A stretch of DNA of 64,000 nucleotides from a virus. How positions within the stretch are numbered: the first letter of the stretch is position 1; every line of letters begins with the position of its first letter. Location: positions 1 through 64,000 of IMG/VR virus record IMGVR_UViG_3300037189_020854; one strand, 5' to 3'. Below are positions 25,853 to 33,715 of the stretch, piece after piece. The notes beneath the pieces are model-generated. The model was not told the origin of the DNA. It did no database searches and was given only the letters and a program-made list of their open reading frames with translations. The translations under genes were made by a program, and so were the position numbers.

Positions 25853-26818
25853 ATGAAACTCAAAAACTTTATTGCTATTGGTCTGGTTGCTGCTCCTGTT
25901 GGTGCTATTGCTGGACCTGCTTTGAATGGTGCAGGTGCCACCTTCCCTGCACCTCTTTATCAACGTTGGTTCCAAGATTATGCACGAACTTCTGGGAGTA
26001 GGGTTAATTATCAGTCCGTTGGTTCTGGCGCTGGTATTCGTCAATTTGTTGCAGGCACAGTTGACTTCGCAGCAAGCGACGAACCAATCAAACCCGCAGA
26101 AGCAGCAAAAGTGAAGCGTGGTGTCGTTCAGTTCCCTGCTGTGGGTGGAACGATCGCTGTTGCTTATAATAAACCCGGTTGCACTCTGAAACTCACTCAG
26201 AAGCAGACTGTAGATATCTTTGCTGGACGCATTAAGGATTGGAACAAACTACCTAACTGTGGTAATGGTCCCATTCGCGTTGTTCATCGTTCTGATGGTT
26301 CTGGAACCACCTTTGCTTTCACTAACTCTCTGGAAGCATTTGGTGGTTGGACTTATGGCGTTGCAAAGGCAGTCAACTGGCCTACTGGTGTTGGTGCAAA
26401 AGGTAATGAAGGTGTTTCTGGAACTATTCGTAACACTCCTGGTGCGATTGGTTATGTGAATACTGGATTTATAAAAGCAAACAAACTTCAAGCAGCAGCA
26501 ATTCAAAATAAGGCAGGGCAGTTTGTTCTTCCTTCTGCTAAGTCTGGTGCTGCTGCTCTGAATAGTATTTCTCTGGATAGCAATCTTGCAGGAGAAAATC
26601 CTAATCCTGCAGGTGCTGGTGCATATCCTATCTCCACACTTACTTGGATTCTTGCTTATAAGACTGGTAATGGTGCTGAGACAGATGACCTCCAGAAAAC
26701 CTTTAACTATATTCTGAGCGGTAAGGCACAGATGATTGCTGATGATCTGGGTTATGTTCCTCTTGCAGGAAGCGTTCTAAACAAGTCTCGTATTGCTGTG
26801 AAGCGTATTGGTCAGTAA
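25853..26818 (+). CDS. pstS: phosphate-binding protein PstS
   Basis: The 321-aa protein has a signal peptide (about 1-20), then NGAGATFPAPLYQRW and GSGAGIRQF, DFAASDEP and HRSDGSGTTFAF, the phosphate-binding loops of the PstS family. It captures phosphate in the periplasm for the host PstCAB transporter, which the phage does not encode here. Like the porin, its codon use is host-like. pstS is a known cyanophage auxiliary gene under host PhoR/PhoB control, and the box upstream agrees. Confidence 0.95.
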   Translation: MKLKNFIAIGLVAAPVGAIAGPALNGAGATFPAPLYQRWFQDYARTSGSRVNYQSVGSGAGIRQFVAGTVDFAASDEPIKPAEAAKVKRGVVQFPAVGGTIAVAYNKPGCTLKLTQKQTVDIFAGRIKDWNKLPNCGNGPIRVVHRSDGSGTTFAFTNSLEAFGGWTYGVAKAVNWPTGVGAKGNEGVSGTIRNTPGAIGYVNTGFIKANKLQAAAIQNKAGQFVLPSAKSGAAALNSISLDSNLAGENPNPAGAGAYPISTLTWILAYKTGNGAETDDLQKTFNYILSGKAQMIADDLGYVPLAGSVLNKSRIAVKRIGQ

Positions 26819-26826
26819 ATGTTAAC

Positions 26827-26855
26827 AGGAGGGGCTTGACGGTCCCTCTTTTTTT
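26827..26855 (+). terminator. intrinsic terminator after pstS
   Basis: An imperfect stem AGGAGGGG/TCCCTCTT (26827-26834 with 26843-26850) with an 8-nt loop is followed by a run of T to 26855. The loop holds the -35 box of the hli promoter. Confidence 0.72.
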
Positions 26856-26864
26856 CTATATAAT
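26836..26864 (+). promoter_or_regulatory. sigma-70 promoter TTGACG-17-TATAAT of the hli operon
   Basis: TTGACG (26836-26841) is in the terminator loop, the T run fills the spacer and TATAAT (26859-26864) follows after 17 nt. The first hli ATG is 28 nt downstream. Confidence 0.75.
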
Positions 26865-26891
26865 ACTGTAACAATTCGTAATAAAACGAAA

Positions 26892-27101
26892 ATGACTGTA
26901 ACAAAAAATGAATTTGGTCAAATGAATATGTGGGCAAAAGAACCCTCTATGTATATGACAAAAGAAGATCTTGAGCGTTATGGAATTGAACCATATGCTG
27001 AAAAGGCAGAAAAAATGAATGGTCGTTGGGCAATGATGGGATTTGTTGCTGGTGTTATTTCTTATGCTATCACTGGTAACTTCTTCTTTGGTGTATTCTG
27101 A
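26892..27101 (+). CDS. hli: high-light inducible protein (chlorophyll-binding Hli)
   Basis: The 69-aa protein ends in the Hli helix AEKMNGRWAMMGFVAGVISY (ExxNGRxAMxGF), which binds chlorophyll in the thylakoid membrane. The first 38 residues are a soluble extension. Hli proteins quench energy and assist photosystem II repair; phages use them to keep photosynthesis going with PsbA. It heads a short operon with two small genes and a second hli, and overlaps the next ATG by one base. Confidence 0.95.
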   Translation: MTVTKNEFGQMNMWAKEPSMYMTKEDLERYGIEPYAEKAEKMNGRWAMMGFVAGVISYAITGNFFFGVF

Positions 27102-27187
27102 TGACTGAGTTTATTTTCACTTTCACTGGTATTGCATTTTTGGTTCTTCTGAGTTATTCTGTAGAGAAAGTTTGCGAAACATACTAA
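27101..27187 (+). CDS. 28-aa single-helix membrane peptide
   Basis: ATG 27101 overlaps the hli stop and TAA 27185-27187 overlaps the next ATG. About residues 3-20 form one hydrophobic helix, with a short charged tail. It resembles small photosystem or cytochrome subunits in size, but I see no diagnostic motif. Overlaps on both sides support translation. Confidence 0.55.
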   Translation: MTEFIFTFTGIAFLVLLSYSVEKVCETY

Positions 27188-27462
27188 TGAGTGCTGATAT
27201 GCTCGGGCAATTTTCAATTGCTCTTGAAAAACTTGGATGGTCTAATGATGATGTAATCTCAGTTGAAATTGGTGGTGTAGCAGTCACAGGAACTGCAACT
27301 CACTCAGATGCAAATCCAAAGTGGGCAAAGCCATACGGAACTGTAACTTATCAGAATGATGCATTTATTGTCATCAAAAATAAAACCAGAAATCCTGTGG
27401 TTTCGTCCCAACCAAATCCTGAACTTAAACAACAACACCCTTATAAAGGAGAAAACAAATGA
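27187..27462 (+). CDS. 91-aa conserved cyanophage-type hypothetical protein
   Basis: The start ATG 27187 overlaps the previous stop by one base, which is preferred over an upstream TTG-type start. The product is soluble, with a beta-rich centre (VISVEIGGVAVTGTAT) and a Pro/Gln/Lys tail. It lies between two hli genes and overlaps the second by 4 nt. No function is recognised. Confidence 0.65.
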   Translation: MSADMLGQFSIALEKLGWSNDDVISVEIGGVAVTGTATHSDANPKWAKPYGTVTYQNDAFIVIKNKTRNPVVSSQPNPELKQQHPYKGENK

Positions 27463-27578
27463 ACAAAATTTTTACTGAGCGCGCAGAGCGTATTAATGGA
27501 TGGGCTGCAATGATCGGATTTGTTGCTGCTGCTGGTTCTTATCTGGTTACTGGGCAAATTATTCCCGGTGTATTTTGA
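27459..27578 (+). CDS. hli: second high-light inducible protein, short form
   Basis: A 39-aa Hli consisting almost only of the membrane helix: ERINGWAAMIGFVAAAGSYL with the ExxNGxxAMxGF signature. AAAGGAG precedes its ATG. Short Hli proteins of this length are typical of marine cyanophages. It is coupled to the upstream gene and followed at once by the peroxiredoxin gene. Confidence 0.93.
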   Translation: MNKIFTERAERINGWAAMIGFVAAAGSYLVTGQIIPGVF

Positions 27579-27589
27579 TGGAGGTTCCT

Positions 27590-28117
27590 ATGCGTAAAGA
27601 AGGTTATCAAATTCCTCAAGTTGAGTTTGTGTTCCGTGAAGCAGGTGAGTTTGTAACACGTACTTCTACCGAACTTTTCAATAGCAAGCGTGTTGTAATC
27701 TTCTCTCTTCCTGGTGCGTTTACTCCTACATGTAGTGCCTATCAACTTCCTGGTTTTGAGGAAAAGTTTGAAGACTTTAAAGCACTTGGTATTGATGAGA
27801 TTTATTGCATCTCTGTGAATGATGGTTTTGTAATGAATGCTTGGGCACAAGATCAAAATATTCAAAACGTAAAACTAATTCCCGATGGAAATGCATATTT
27901 CACCCGTTCGATGGGTATGCTCGTCAATAAGTCGAACCTTGGGTTCGGTGAGCGTAGTTGGCGTTACGCTGCTGTGGTAAAAGACGGTATTATTGAAAAA
28001 CTGTTTGTTGAACCTGGAAAGCGTGATAATTCCCCAGAAGATCCTTATGGTGAAACAACTCCAGAAAATGTTTTGAATTATATTAGATCATCTGTATTAG
28101 AGATGGAACTTGTTTGA
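27590..28117 (+). CDS. peroxiredoxin (Prx5-like)
   Basis: The 175-aa protein has VVIFSLPGAFTPTCSAYQL with the peroxidatic Cys in PTCS (about residue 48) and a conserved Arg near residue 125 (GERSWRYA). It reduces hydrogen and organic peroxides with thiol electrons, possibly from the phage glutaredoxin (38441). The start ATG 27590 has GAGGT just upstream; a further ATG 27578 overlaps the hli stop. It ends at a strong terminator. Confidence 0.88.
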   Translation: MRKEGYQIPQVEFVFREAGEFVTRTSTELFNSKRVVIFSLPGAFTPTCSAYQLPGFEEKFEDFKALGIDEIYCISVNDGFVMNAWAQDQNIQNVKLIPDGNAYFTRSMGMLVNKSNLGFGERSWRYAAVVKDGIIEKLFVEPGKRDNSPEDPYGETTPENVLNYIRSSVLEMELV

Positions 28118-28121
28118 TTTT

Positions 28122-28145
28122 AAGGAGGGTTTAACCCTCCTTTTT
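28122..28145 (+). terminator. intrinsic terminator after the peroxiredoxin gene
   Basis: AAGGAGGG (28122-28129) pairs with CCCTCCTT (28135-28142) around a 5-nt loop, followed by more T residues. Confidence 0.78.
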
Positions 28146-28153
28146 ACTAAATA
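28146..28153 (+). promoter_or_regulatory. late promoter ACTAAATA
   Basis: The CTAAATA core, described for cyanophage late genes, lies 24 nt before ATG 28177 and directly after a terminator, so it likely drives the peptidase/lysozyme pair late in infection. Confidence 0.6.
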
Positions 28154-28176
28154 CATTTACTCTATGTTTGGGAAAG

Positions 28177-28872
28177 ATGAGAGTAGATCTTCATAACTTC
28201 TTTAAGCATTATGATGAAAATAATCCAAAACATGTTGCAGCAGTAGAGCAACTTGAAGTGGATCTTGCAAGTAAGAATCCAGATTTGATCGATGATGCCT
28301 CAAACTGGGTTCGCATCTATAGAACAGTTCCTGCAGTTCCGGGAATTCTTCCAGTTCCTTATTATCCACAGACAGATAACTACAGAGACGCACAAAGAAC
28401 CTGTAACTCATCTTCTTGTGCGATGTGTCTAGAATACTTTAAACCAGGCACGTTACAAGGGGCAAAGGGCGATGATGCCTATATTCAAAAGGTATTTGCT
28501 ATTGGTGATACAACTGATCACTCCGTCCAGACGAAAGTTCTGGAAGGTTATGGAGTTAAGTCACACTTCAGTTACAATCTTTCTTTCTCTGATCTTGATC
28601 GTGAGCTTGCCGCTGGGAGACCTGTCGTTATCGGGATTCTTCATAGGGGCACTTTATCTGCACCTACTGGTGGGCACATGGTTGTAGTCATCGGTAAAAA
28701 GGGTGAAGACTACGTAGTAAATGATCCGTATGGATCTTTGAATGATGGTTATACGGGAGCAGTAACCAACGGTAAAGGTGCTGTATATAAGAAATCAGAT
28801 CTGATGTATCGTTGGTTAGATCATGGTAAGGATAGAACTGGTTGGGGTCGTATTTTTGATATAAAAAAGTAG
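28177..28872 (+). CDS. C39-like cysteine peptidase, zero-frame product
   Basis: The 231-aa protein has the papain-like C39_2 pattern: catalytic Cys in CNSSSCAMCLEYF (about residue 85), His in GGHMVVVIG and the Asn/Asp in VVNDPYG. It could cut peptide cross-links of peptidoglycan or another peptide. Start ATG 28177 is used; an in-frame TTG at 28168 is the alternative. The last codons before TAG are a slippery A AAA AAG followed by a stem-loop, so a -1 frameshift would extend it into the lysozyme frame (28869-29360), giving a 394-aa two-domain enzyme. Confidence 0.82.
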   Translation: MRVDLHNFFKHYDENNPKHVAAVEQLEVDLASKNPDLIDDASNWVRIYRTVPAVPGILPVPYYPQTDNYRDAQRTCNSSSCAMCLEYFKPGTLQGAKGDDAYIQKVFAIGDTTDHSVQTKVLEGYGVKSHFSYNLSFSDLDRELAAGRPVVIGILHRGTLSAPTGGHMVVVIGKKGEDYVVNDPYGSLNDGYTGAVTNGKGAVYKKSDLMYRWLDHGKDRTGWGRIFDIKK

Positions 28873-28917
28873 AACCAACACCACCACCAAAAAATGACAT
28901 CCCTTTGTGTGGTGTTG
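28863..28917 (+). promoter_or_regulatory. -1 programmed frameshift signal (slippery site plus stem-loop)
   Basis: The zero frame reads ATA AAA AAG TAG, so A AAA AAG (28863-28869) is in the correct phase for -1 slippage, as in dnaX. Six nt later a perfect 9-bp stem begins (28876-28884 with 28909-28917, loop 24 nt). After slippage the frame continues GTA GAA CCA and so on through a Pro-rich linker into the lysozyme domain. Confidence 0.7.
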
Positions 28918-29360
28918 AATTAATTAAATCTTTTGAGGGATGTCGTTTAAATGCATATCCTGATCCATTAACCGGAGGTCTTCCAATCACAATCGGTTGG
29001 GGGAGTACAAAAGATTTTGATCGAACTCCTTTTAAGATGGGTAAAGTGATTACTCAAAAGTATGCAGACACTCTACTTGAGTTTGAGTTAAGAAATAGAT
29101 ACCTTCCTTCCCTACAAAAAATACCATATTGGGACGAAATGAATGAAAATCAAAGAGGGGCTTTGCTTTGCTTTGCTTACAATCTTGGTGCAGATTTTTA
29201 TGGTAATTCTAACTTCAGTACTATTACAAGGATCTTAAAGAATAGGGAATGGAATAAAGTTCCTGATGCACTATACCTTTACCGTAATCCAGGAACTAAA
29301 GTTGAAGCAGGATTAGTAAGAAGAAGAGTTGCTGAAGGAAATCTTTGGTCTAGACCATAA
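28869..29360 (+). CDS. GH24 (T4-type) lysozyme domain, -1 frame
   Basis: From residue IKSFEG onward the frame encodes a GH24 muramidase: catalytic Glu in SFEGCRLNAY, Asp in the following YPDPLTGG and Thr in ITIGWGST match Glu11, Asp20 and Thr26 of T4 lysozyme. It cuts the glycan strand of peptidoglycan. There is no ATG and no ribosome binding site in front of the domain; a TTG at 28905 is the only nearby start and would still leave a whole catalytic core. The frame is open back to the slippery site and begins VEPTPPPKNDIP, a typical linker, which supports synthesis by frameshift. Confidence 0.8.
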   Translation, partial: VEPTPPPKNDIPLCGVELIKSFEGCRLNAYPDPLTGGLPITIGWGSTKDFDRTPFKMGKVITQKYADTLLEFELRNRYLPSLQKIPYWDEMNENQRGALLCFAYNLGADFYGNSNFSTITRILKNREWNKVPDALYLYRNPGTKVEAGLVRRRVAEGNLWSRP

Positions 29361-29691
29361 AAGGAACTGCTACACCTTCATTAATCATTCTTTCATTTAC
29401 CGTGACTGGATCTCCTACAAAATAAAGAGTTCCAAGTATTCTTCCGTACTTATCTTCTTTTGTAGTCTCAATAATCCATTCACCTTCTTTTGCGAGTTCT
29501 TTTTTTAACCATTCTTTTGCTGCAAGACCTCTTTCTTTTTCTTCTATGTCCAAAGTTCTTGTTTCTGCGGCATTAATACCTTTAAGGCGAACTCTTTGAG
29601 ATAAGGTAATTCCAAATCCCAAATCAATATCAACGTCAACTGTATCACCATCAATGATTCTTTTGATTTTCTTTATTTTGTATTGATACAT
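29350..29691 (-). CDS. thermonuclease (SNase-like)
   Basis: The 113-aa protein has the SNase signature RIIDGDTVDVDIDLGFG, the RLKGINAAETR active-site loop and a C-terminal KYGRILGTLYF strand with the second catalytic Arg region. It degrades DNA or RNA with calcium. Such genes are common in cyanophages and may help degrade host DNA. ATG 29691 is chosen over a start 15 nt further up. It overlaps the upstream membrane peptide by 41 nt and converges on the lysozyme with an 11-nt overlap. Confidence 0.85.
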   Translation of the reverse strand: MYQYKIKKIKRIIDGDTVDVDIDLGFGITLSQRVRLKGINAAETRTLDIEEKERGLAAKEWLKKELAKEGEWIIETTKEDKYGRILGTLYFVGDPVTVNERMINEGVAVPFMV

Positions 29692-29791
29692 TTTCTTGAT
29701 TTGCAATGAGTAATATTTTATAAATGACCCAAGCGACTCCTATGAGTCCAATACCCAATAGTATATTTACACTCCAGACTACCTCTTTCAT
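29651..29791 (-). CDS. 46-aa membrane peptide
   Basis: The ORF starts at 29791 on the minus strand, overlapping the preceding gene by 4 nt, and has one hydrophobic helix (about residues 7-30) with a charged, Asn-rich tail. It overlaps the thermonuclease start. It may be a spanin- or holin-like helper given the nearby lysis-type genes, but the sequence does not prove that. Confidence 0.5.
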   Translation of the reverse strand: MKEVVWSVNILLGIGLIGVAWVIYKILLIANQENVSIQNKENQKNH

Positions 29792-29979
29792 TTTCCCTCT
29801 TGGCGATGTATCCAAGTTTTAAGTTCATGTAAATATTGTCTAAGCATGTCTGCTTTTTGCAGATGCCAAGTATCGCCACTCTTAAAGTACTCTTGAGTGT
29901 GATTGTCTATTGCTTTAAGGATATTGTGGATGGGAGCATTCCAAGGAGCTCTTTCATCCGTGTTCCATTCTCTGGGCAT
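29788..29979 (-). CDS. 63-aa conserved cyanophage-type hypothetical protein
   Basis: A soluble, Trp-rich protein (MPREWNTDERAPWNAPIHNI) with a helical C-terminus. It ends in a 4-nt overlap with the membrane peptide. No known function. Confidence 0.65.
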   Translation of the reverse strand: MPREWNTDERAPWNAPIHNILKAIDNHTQEYFKSGDTWHLQKADMLRQYLHELKTWIHRQEGK

Positions 29980-29982
29980 ATA

Positions 29983-30084
29983 TCACTTTTTCTTACCTCC
30001 ATTCTTTGCCTTTTTCGCAGTCGCATTACCTTGATTCTGCTTTGAAGGTCCTTTCTTGGACTTCTTGTTGGGCGACTTAGACAT
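29983..30084 (-). CDS. 33-aa very basic peptide
   Basis: The ORF from ATG at 30084 encodes a peptide of mostly Lys, Ser, Gly and Asn with no hydrophobic core (KKSKKGPSKQ, ending GGKKK). It lies 3 nt before the next gene and 20 nt behind a late promoter on the same strand. It might bind nucleic acid; nothing more can be said. Confidence 0.5.
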   Translation of the reverse strand: MSKSPNKKSKKGPSKQNQGNATAKKAKNGGKKK

Positions 30085-30103
30085 TTTAGTTTTTATATTT
30101 AAA

Positions 30104-30111
30104 TATTTATG
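30104..30111 (-). promoter_or_regulatory. late promoter CATAAATA (minus strand)
   Basis: Read on the minus strand the octamer is CATAAATA, 19 nt before the ATG at 30084. Together with the plus-strand element at 30116 it forms a divergent late promoter pair. Confidence 0.65.
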
Positions 30112-30115
30112 TTAG

Positions 30116-30123
30116 AATAAATA
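30116..30123 (+). promoter_or_regulatory. late promoter AATAAATA (plus strand)
   Basis: The octamer lies 29 nt before the GTG start of the fibre gene at 30153. It is back to back with the minus-strand late element. Confidence 0.65.
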
Positions 30124-30152
30124 TAGTAAAAGATAAGCAGATAGTATTATAA

Positions 30153-32513
30153 GTGGCACTCAAAAAACCGTCAGACCTATTTAATAAAAAAGAATCTTCT
30201 GGAGTTTTCGATCGTTTAGAAGTATCTATGGATATTTCAGAAACTTATGATCGTTTTCGTGATAACTTAGATAGAGTTAATGTTTTATCTGAAAAAGTAG
30301 AAGAACTATCCAACCAACTATCTCAAAAATTGGATAGAGATGATCTTGAGAATGCAATGCTATCTCAGTTGATGATTCTTGATGAAAATTTTAAATCTTT
30401 TCAGAATCAAATTAAGGGATTAAACAAAGAAGATTTAAAAGAGTTTAAATCAACAGTTTTAAGTCTTACTGAAATTGTTGAAGAACTTTTTGAAAAAGAA
30501 CTTCCAAGATACAAAAAACAAGTTACCAATACAGATATTCGTATTGGCGAAAAGTTTGATGATCTAAAAAAAGAAGTAAAAGAAAATATTATTAGCATTA
30601 AAGAAGATGTAGATTCTAAGGTAGAAAATATCGCTGAAGTAATTGATAATAATTTAGAATATTTTAACCGACAACTTGAAGAAACATCTTTAGAAGTTAA
30701 GGAGAATATTAAAGAAACCAAGGATAGTTATCATAAACTCTATGATCTTCAGAATAAATTAGAAACATCTGTTGATTTATCTTTAGATGATTATCGTAAA
30801 GAACTTTCTGTTGCGAAGGCAGATATTCTAATTAATGATCAGCACATCAAAAATGTAGATCGATATATTCAAGAATATCATCAAGAACTTATTGAACTTA
30901 AAGAAGAAGTTTTTGATGAACTTGAAAAACTTCCAGTTGGAAATATTCAAGAAAATATTAAAAGACTTGAAAAGAAGATTGACTATATTAAAGAGACATA
31001 TTCTAGAATTGAACCGGAAGTTATTGTAAAGGAAGTCATTAAGGAAGGACTTCTTAATGAACCGCCAGAAACACAAAATACTGATTCATTAACGCCATTA
31101 AATAAAAACTTTGTTACCCTAGATCAGCTTCAGGAACACTATAGATTATTCATTAATCGTATTCAACAGCAACTCTCTACATTAGGTGGAGGTGGTGAGA
31201 CTCGTCTTGAATTTTTAGATGATGTTGATAGAAACTCTGTAAATCAAAATGGTTATGTTCTTCAATATAATTCTGCTCAAGGAAAGTTCATTGGGACAAG
31301 TTATATTTCTGGAAGTGGAATAGGATCCTTTACTCAACTTCAAGTTGCTGGCGTATCTACCTTTACTGCTGGTCCAGTTTTAATTGGATCTGGTACTTCT
31401 ACAGGAACGGCAACACAGAGACTTCAAGTTACTGGTGGTGGTTATGTTTCTGGTAATCTTGGTATTGGGACCACAAATCCAATACAAAAAGTCGAAGTTA
31501 TTAGTACAGATACTGATATTGTTAGGATTAGAGGAGCAAGTTCTGGAGTTCGTTTTCAGTCCAATCCTAGTTCAATGGACATTATTTCTCATAATGGAAG
31601 TGATACTGGTACTAGGAATTTATTTATTAGACAATACTCTCAATCGGTTGGAATATTATTAGATACAAATAATAATGTTGGTATTGGGACTACAAATCCA
31701 TTAGCACTTTTGCAAGTTGGTGCTGGAACATCTGCAGTTGTTGTAACTGGTATTGGATCTGTTGGTATTGGGACTACAACTCCCGGTGCAATGTTAAATG
31801 TGAATGCACCGAGTGCGTTTGTGGGGAACCTGCTGGATTTGCAGGTTAATGGGACGAGACAGGTAAGTGCGAATAGCTCAGGCGTGATACGGTTAAAGCA
31901 ATTACAGGCATCAAGTGCAGTAAGCAATGCTTGCAGCGCCGTAAACCTTGATTATTTTGGGACCGGAAACGCTGTTGGCGTTGCATTTGGCAGGGAAGAC
32001 GGAACATACTACGCAGCCCTGGGCCAGTTTAGCTTTGGCGCGCCTACTTGGGCCTTTTCCAGCACCCTTCTGCTTTCGTGGACGAACGGCACGGCAACTG
32101 GGGGCACGGCCGATCTCACCATTACTCGCGACGCCGCCAACACCCTCGCCCAGCGCAACGGCACTAACGCACAAGTCTTCCGGGTCTATAACACATACAC
32201 TTCAGCATCACAATACGAAAGAGCATATCTGGGTTGGAACAATAATATATTCCAAATAGGTGTTGATACTGCTGGTATTTCTACAGCAAGACAAATGGAA
32301 TTCCAGACTGATGGAATCACTAGAGTTGCTATTAGTACTATCGGTTCTGTTGGTATTGGGACTACAACACCAACATCAACACTTCAGGTAATCGGTGACG
32401 CTCGCATTGGAATCAATACCTCTCAAGGAATTATTTTAACTTCTCCAAATGGAACAAGATATCGTTTAATAGTTGATAATAGTGGAGTTATAAGTACAGT
32501 TCTTGCGCCCTAA
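30153..32513 (+). CDS. fibre-like structural protein with mosaic C-terminus
   Basis: The 786-aa protein starts at GTG 30153 (MALKKPSDLF..., a start typical of cyanophage fibre proteins). Residues about 25-330 are a long charged coiled coil. From about 340 there is a beta-rich fibre with repeated GIGTTNP/GIGTTTP turns, and the end (TSPNGTRYRLIVDNSG) looks like a fibre tip. The DNA from about 31795 to 32190 is far richer in G and C than the flanks. It was probably swapped in, and may determine receptor binding. Confidence 0.75.
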   Translation: MALKKPSDLFNKKESSGVFDRLEVSMDISETYDRFRDNLDRVNVLSEKVEELSNQLSQKLDRDDLENAMLSQLMILDENFKSFQNQIKGLNKEDLKEFKSTVLSLTEIVEELFEKELPRYKKQVTNTDIRIGEKFDDLKKEVKENIISIKEDVDSKVENIAEVIDNNLEYFNRQLEETSLEVKENIKETKDSYHKLYDLQNKLETSVDLSLDDYRKELSVAKADILINDQHIKNVDRYIQEYHQELIELKEEVFDELEKLPVGNIQENIKRLEKKIDYIKETYSRIEPEVIVKEVIKEGLLNEPPETQNTDSLTPLNKNFVTLDQLQEHYRLFINRIQQQLSTLGGGGETRLEFLDDVDRNSVNQNGYVLQYNSAQGKFIGTSYISGSGIGSFTQLQVAGVSTFTAGPVLIGSGTSTGTATQRLQVTGGGYVSGNLGIGTTNPIQKVEVISTDTDIVRIRGASSGVRFQSNPSSMDIISHNGSDTGTRNLFIRQYSQSVGILLDTNNNVGIGTTNPLALLQVGAGTSAVVVTGIGSVGIGTTTPGAMLNVNAPSAFVGNLLDLQVNGTRQVSANSSGVIRLKQLQASSAVSNACSAVNLDYFGTGNAVGVAFGREDGTYYAALGQFSFGAPTWAFSSTLLLSWTNGTATGGTADLTITRDAANTLAQRNGTNAQVFRVYNTYTSASQYERAYLGWNNNIFQIGVDTAGISTARQMEFQTDGITRVAISTIGSVGIGTTTPTSTLQVIGDARIGINTSQGIILTSPNGTRYRLIVDNSGVISTVLAP
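31795..32190 (+). other. GC-rich foreign segment inside the fibre gene
   Basis: Within the AT-rich fibre gene this stretch has many GCC, GGC, CTG and ACG codons (most clearly 32020-32170), unlike either flank. The reading frame is kept through it. The boundaries are estimated by eye. Confidence 0.6.
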
Positions 32514-32713
32514 GGGGGTTGACAGATTCGTAAAGGACTGTTACAATAAATACATCAACAAGTTAAGAAATGTAACTGTTCTTAATGTTGTCCTCTTCCT
32601 AACCGAGACCTATGGGGAGGTTAAACACAGTCTCTCATATCCACACTGGAGGGTGGTGTGGAGCATACTGATACCTGTTCGTCCCCCCGAACTTCTATCT
32701 AACACTCTTACAA
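32514..32713 (+). promoter_or_regulatory. psbA promoter and structured 5' leader
   Basis: TTGACA (32519-32524) and TACAAT (32542-32547) are 17 nt apart; a late-type AATAAATA (32545-32552) overlaps the -10 box. The remaining 160 nt before the psbA ATG hold an inverted repeat TTAAGAA/TTCTTAA (32563-32585) and a CACAC/GTGTG hairpin (about 32642-32660). A conserved leader RNA has been described for psbA in marine cyanobacteria and phages, and this could be one; I cannot confirm the match. Confidence 0.6.
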
Positions 32714-33715
32714 ATGACTGCTTCAATTGCTCAACAACGACAACTTAATACTTGGGACCAGTTCTGTGACTGGGTTACTTCAACGAACAACCGACTTTAT
32801 GTTGGTTGGTCGGGAACTATTATGATTCCGTGTCTTCTTGCTGCTACTGCATGTTTTATTCTTGCATTTATCGCAGCACCGCCGACAGACATTGATGGAA
32901 TTAGGGAACCAGTTGCTGGTTCTCTTATGTGGGGAAACAATATTATCTCTGGTGCTGTTGTTCCTTCGTCCAATGCGATTGGACTACACTTTTATCCAAT
33001 CTGGGAAGCACAATCTCTAGATGAATGGGCATATAATGGAGGTGAATACCAACTCATTGTTTTCCACTTCCTTATTGGTATTTGGATGTATGCTATGCGA
33101 GAGTGGGAACTCTCTTATCGTCTTGGTATGCGTCCATGGATTTTTGTTGCCTATTCTGCTCCTGCTATTGCTGCAACTGCCGTATTTCTCCTTTATCCAA
33201 TTGGACAAGGAAGTTTTAGTGATGGTATGCCTCTTGGTATTTCTGGAACCTTTAACTTTATGCTTGTATTCCAAGCAGAGCACAACATCTTGATGCACCC
33301 ATTTCATATGATGGGAGTTGCGGGTGTATTTGGTGGTGCCTTTGCTGGAGCAATGCACGGTTCTTTGGTTACTTCTTCACTTGTTCGTGAGACGACTGAA
33401 ACTGAATCTCAAAACTATGGATATAAGTTTGGTCAGGAAGAGGAAACATATAATATTGTTGCTGCACACGGATATTTCGGTCGTTTGATTTTTCAATACG
33501 CATCATTTAATAACTCCCGTTCTCTGCACTTCTTTCTTGCTGCACTTCCAGTAATTGGTATTTGGTTTACTTCTCTTGGTATTGCTACTATGAGTTATAA
33601 TCTTAACGGATTTAATTTTGTTCAAAGTATTACTGATCACCAGGGACGAGTAATTAAAACCTGGGCAGATGTGCTAAATGGGGCAAATCTTGGAATAGAA
33701 GTAATGCATGAGCGT
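32714..33715 (+). CDS. psbA: photosystem II D1 protein, exon 1
   Basis: This exon encodes residues 1-334 of D1, with the standard [10 protein letters not shown] start, the helices and [18 protein letters not shown] region of the plastoquinone pocket, and ends after VMHER. D1 is the rapidly damaged reaction-centre core; phage copies keep photosystem II running after host synthesis stops. The ORF runs a few codons into the intron and would end early (residues GYCVL) if not spliced. Exon 2 is at 33927. Confidence 0.97.

Noticed and set aside
32503-32748. ORF of 81 codons between the fibre gene and psbA
   Set aside because: It covers the psbA promoter and structured leader and runs into psbA in another frame. 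No start context or domain is seen.
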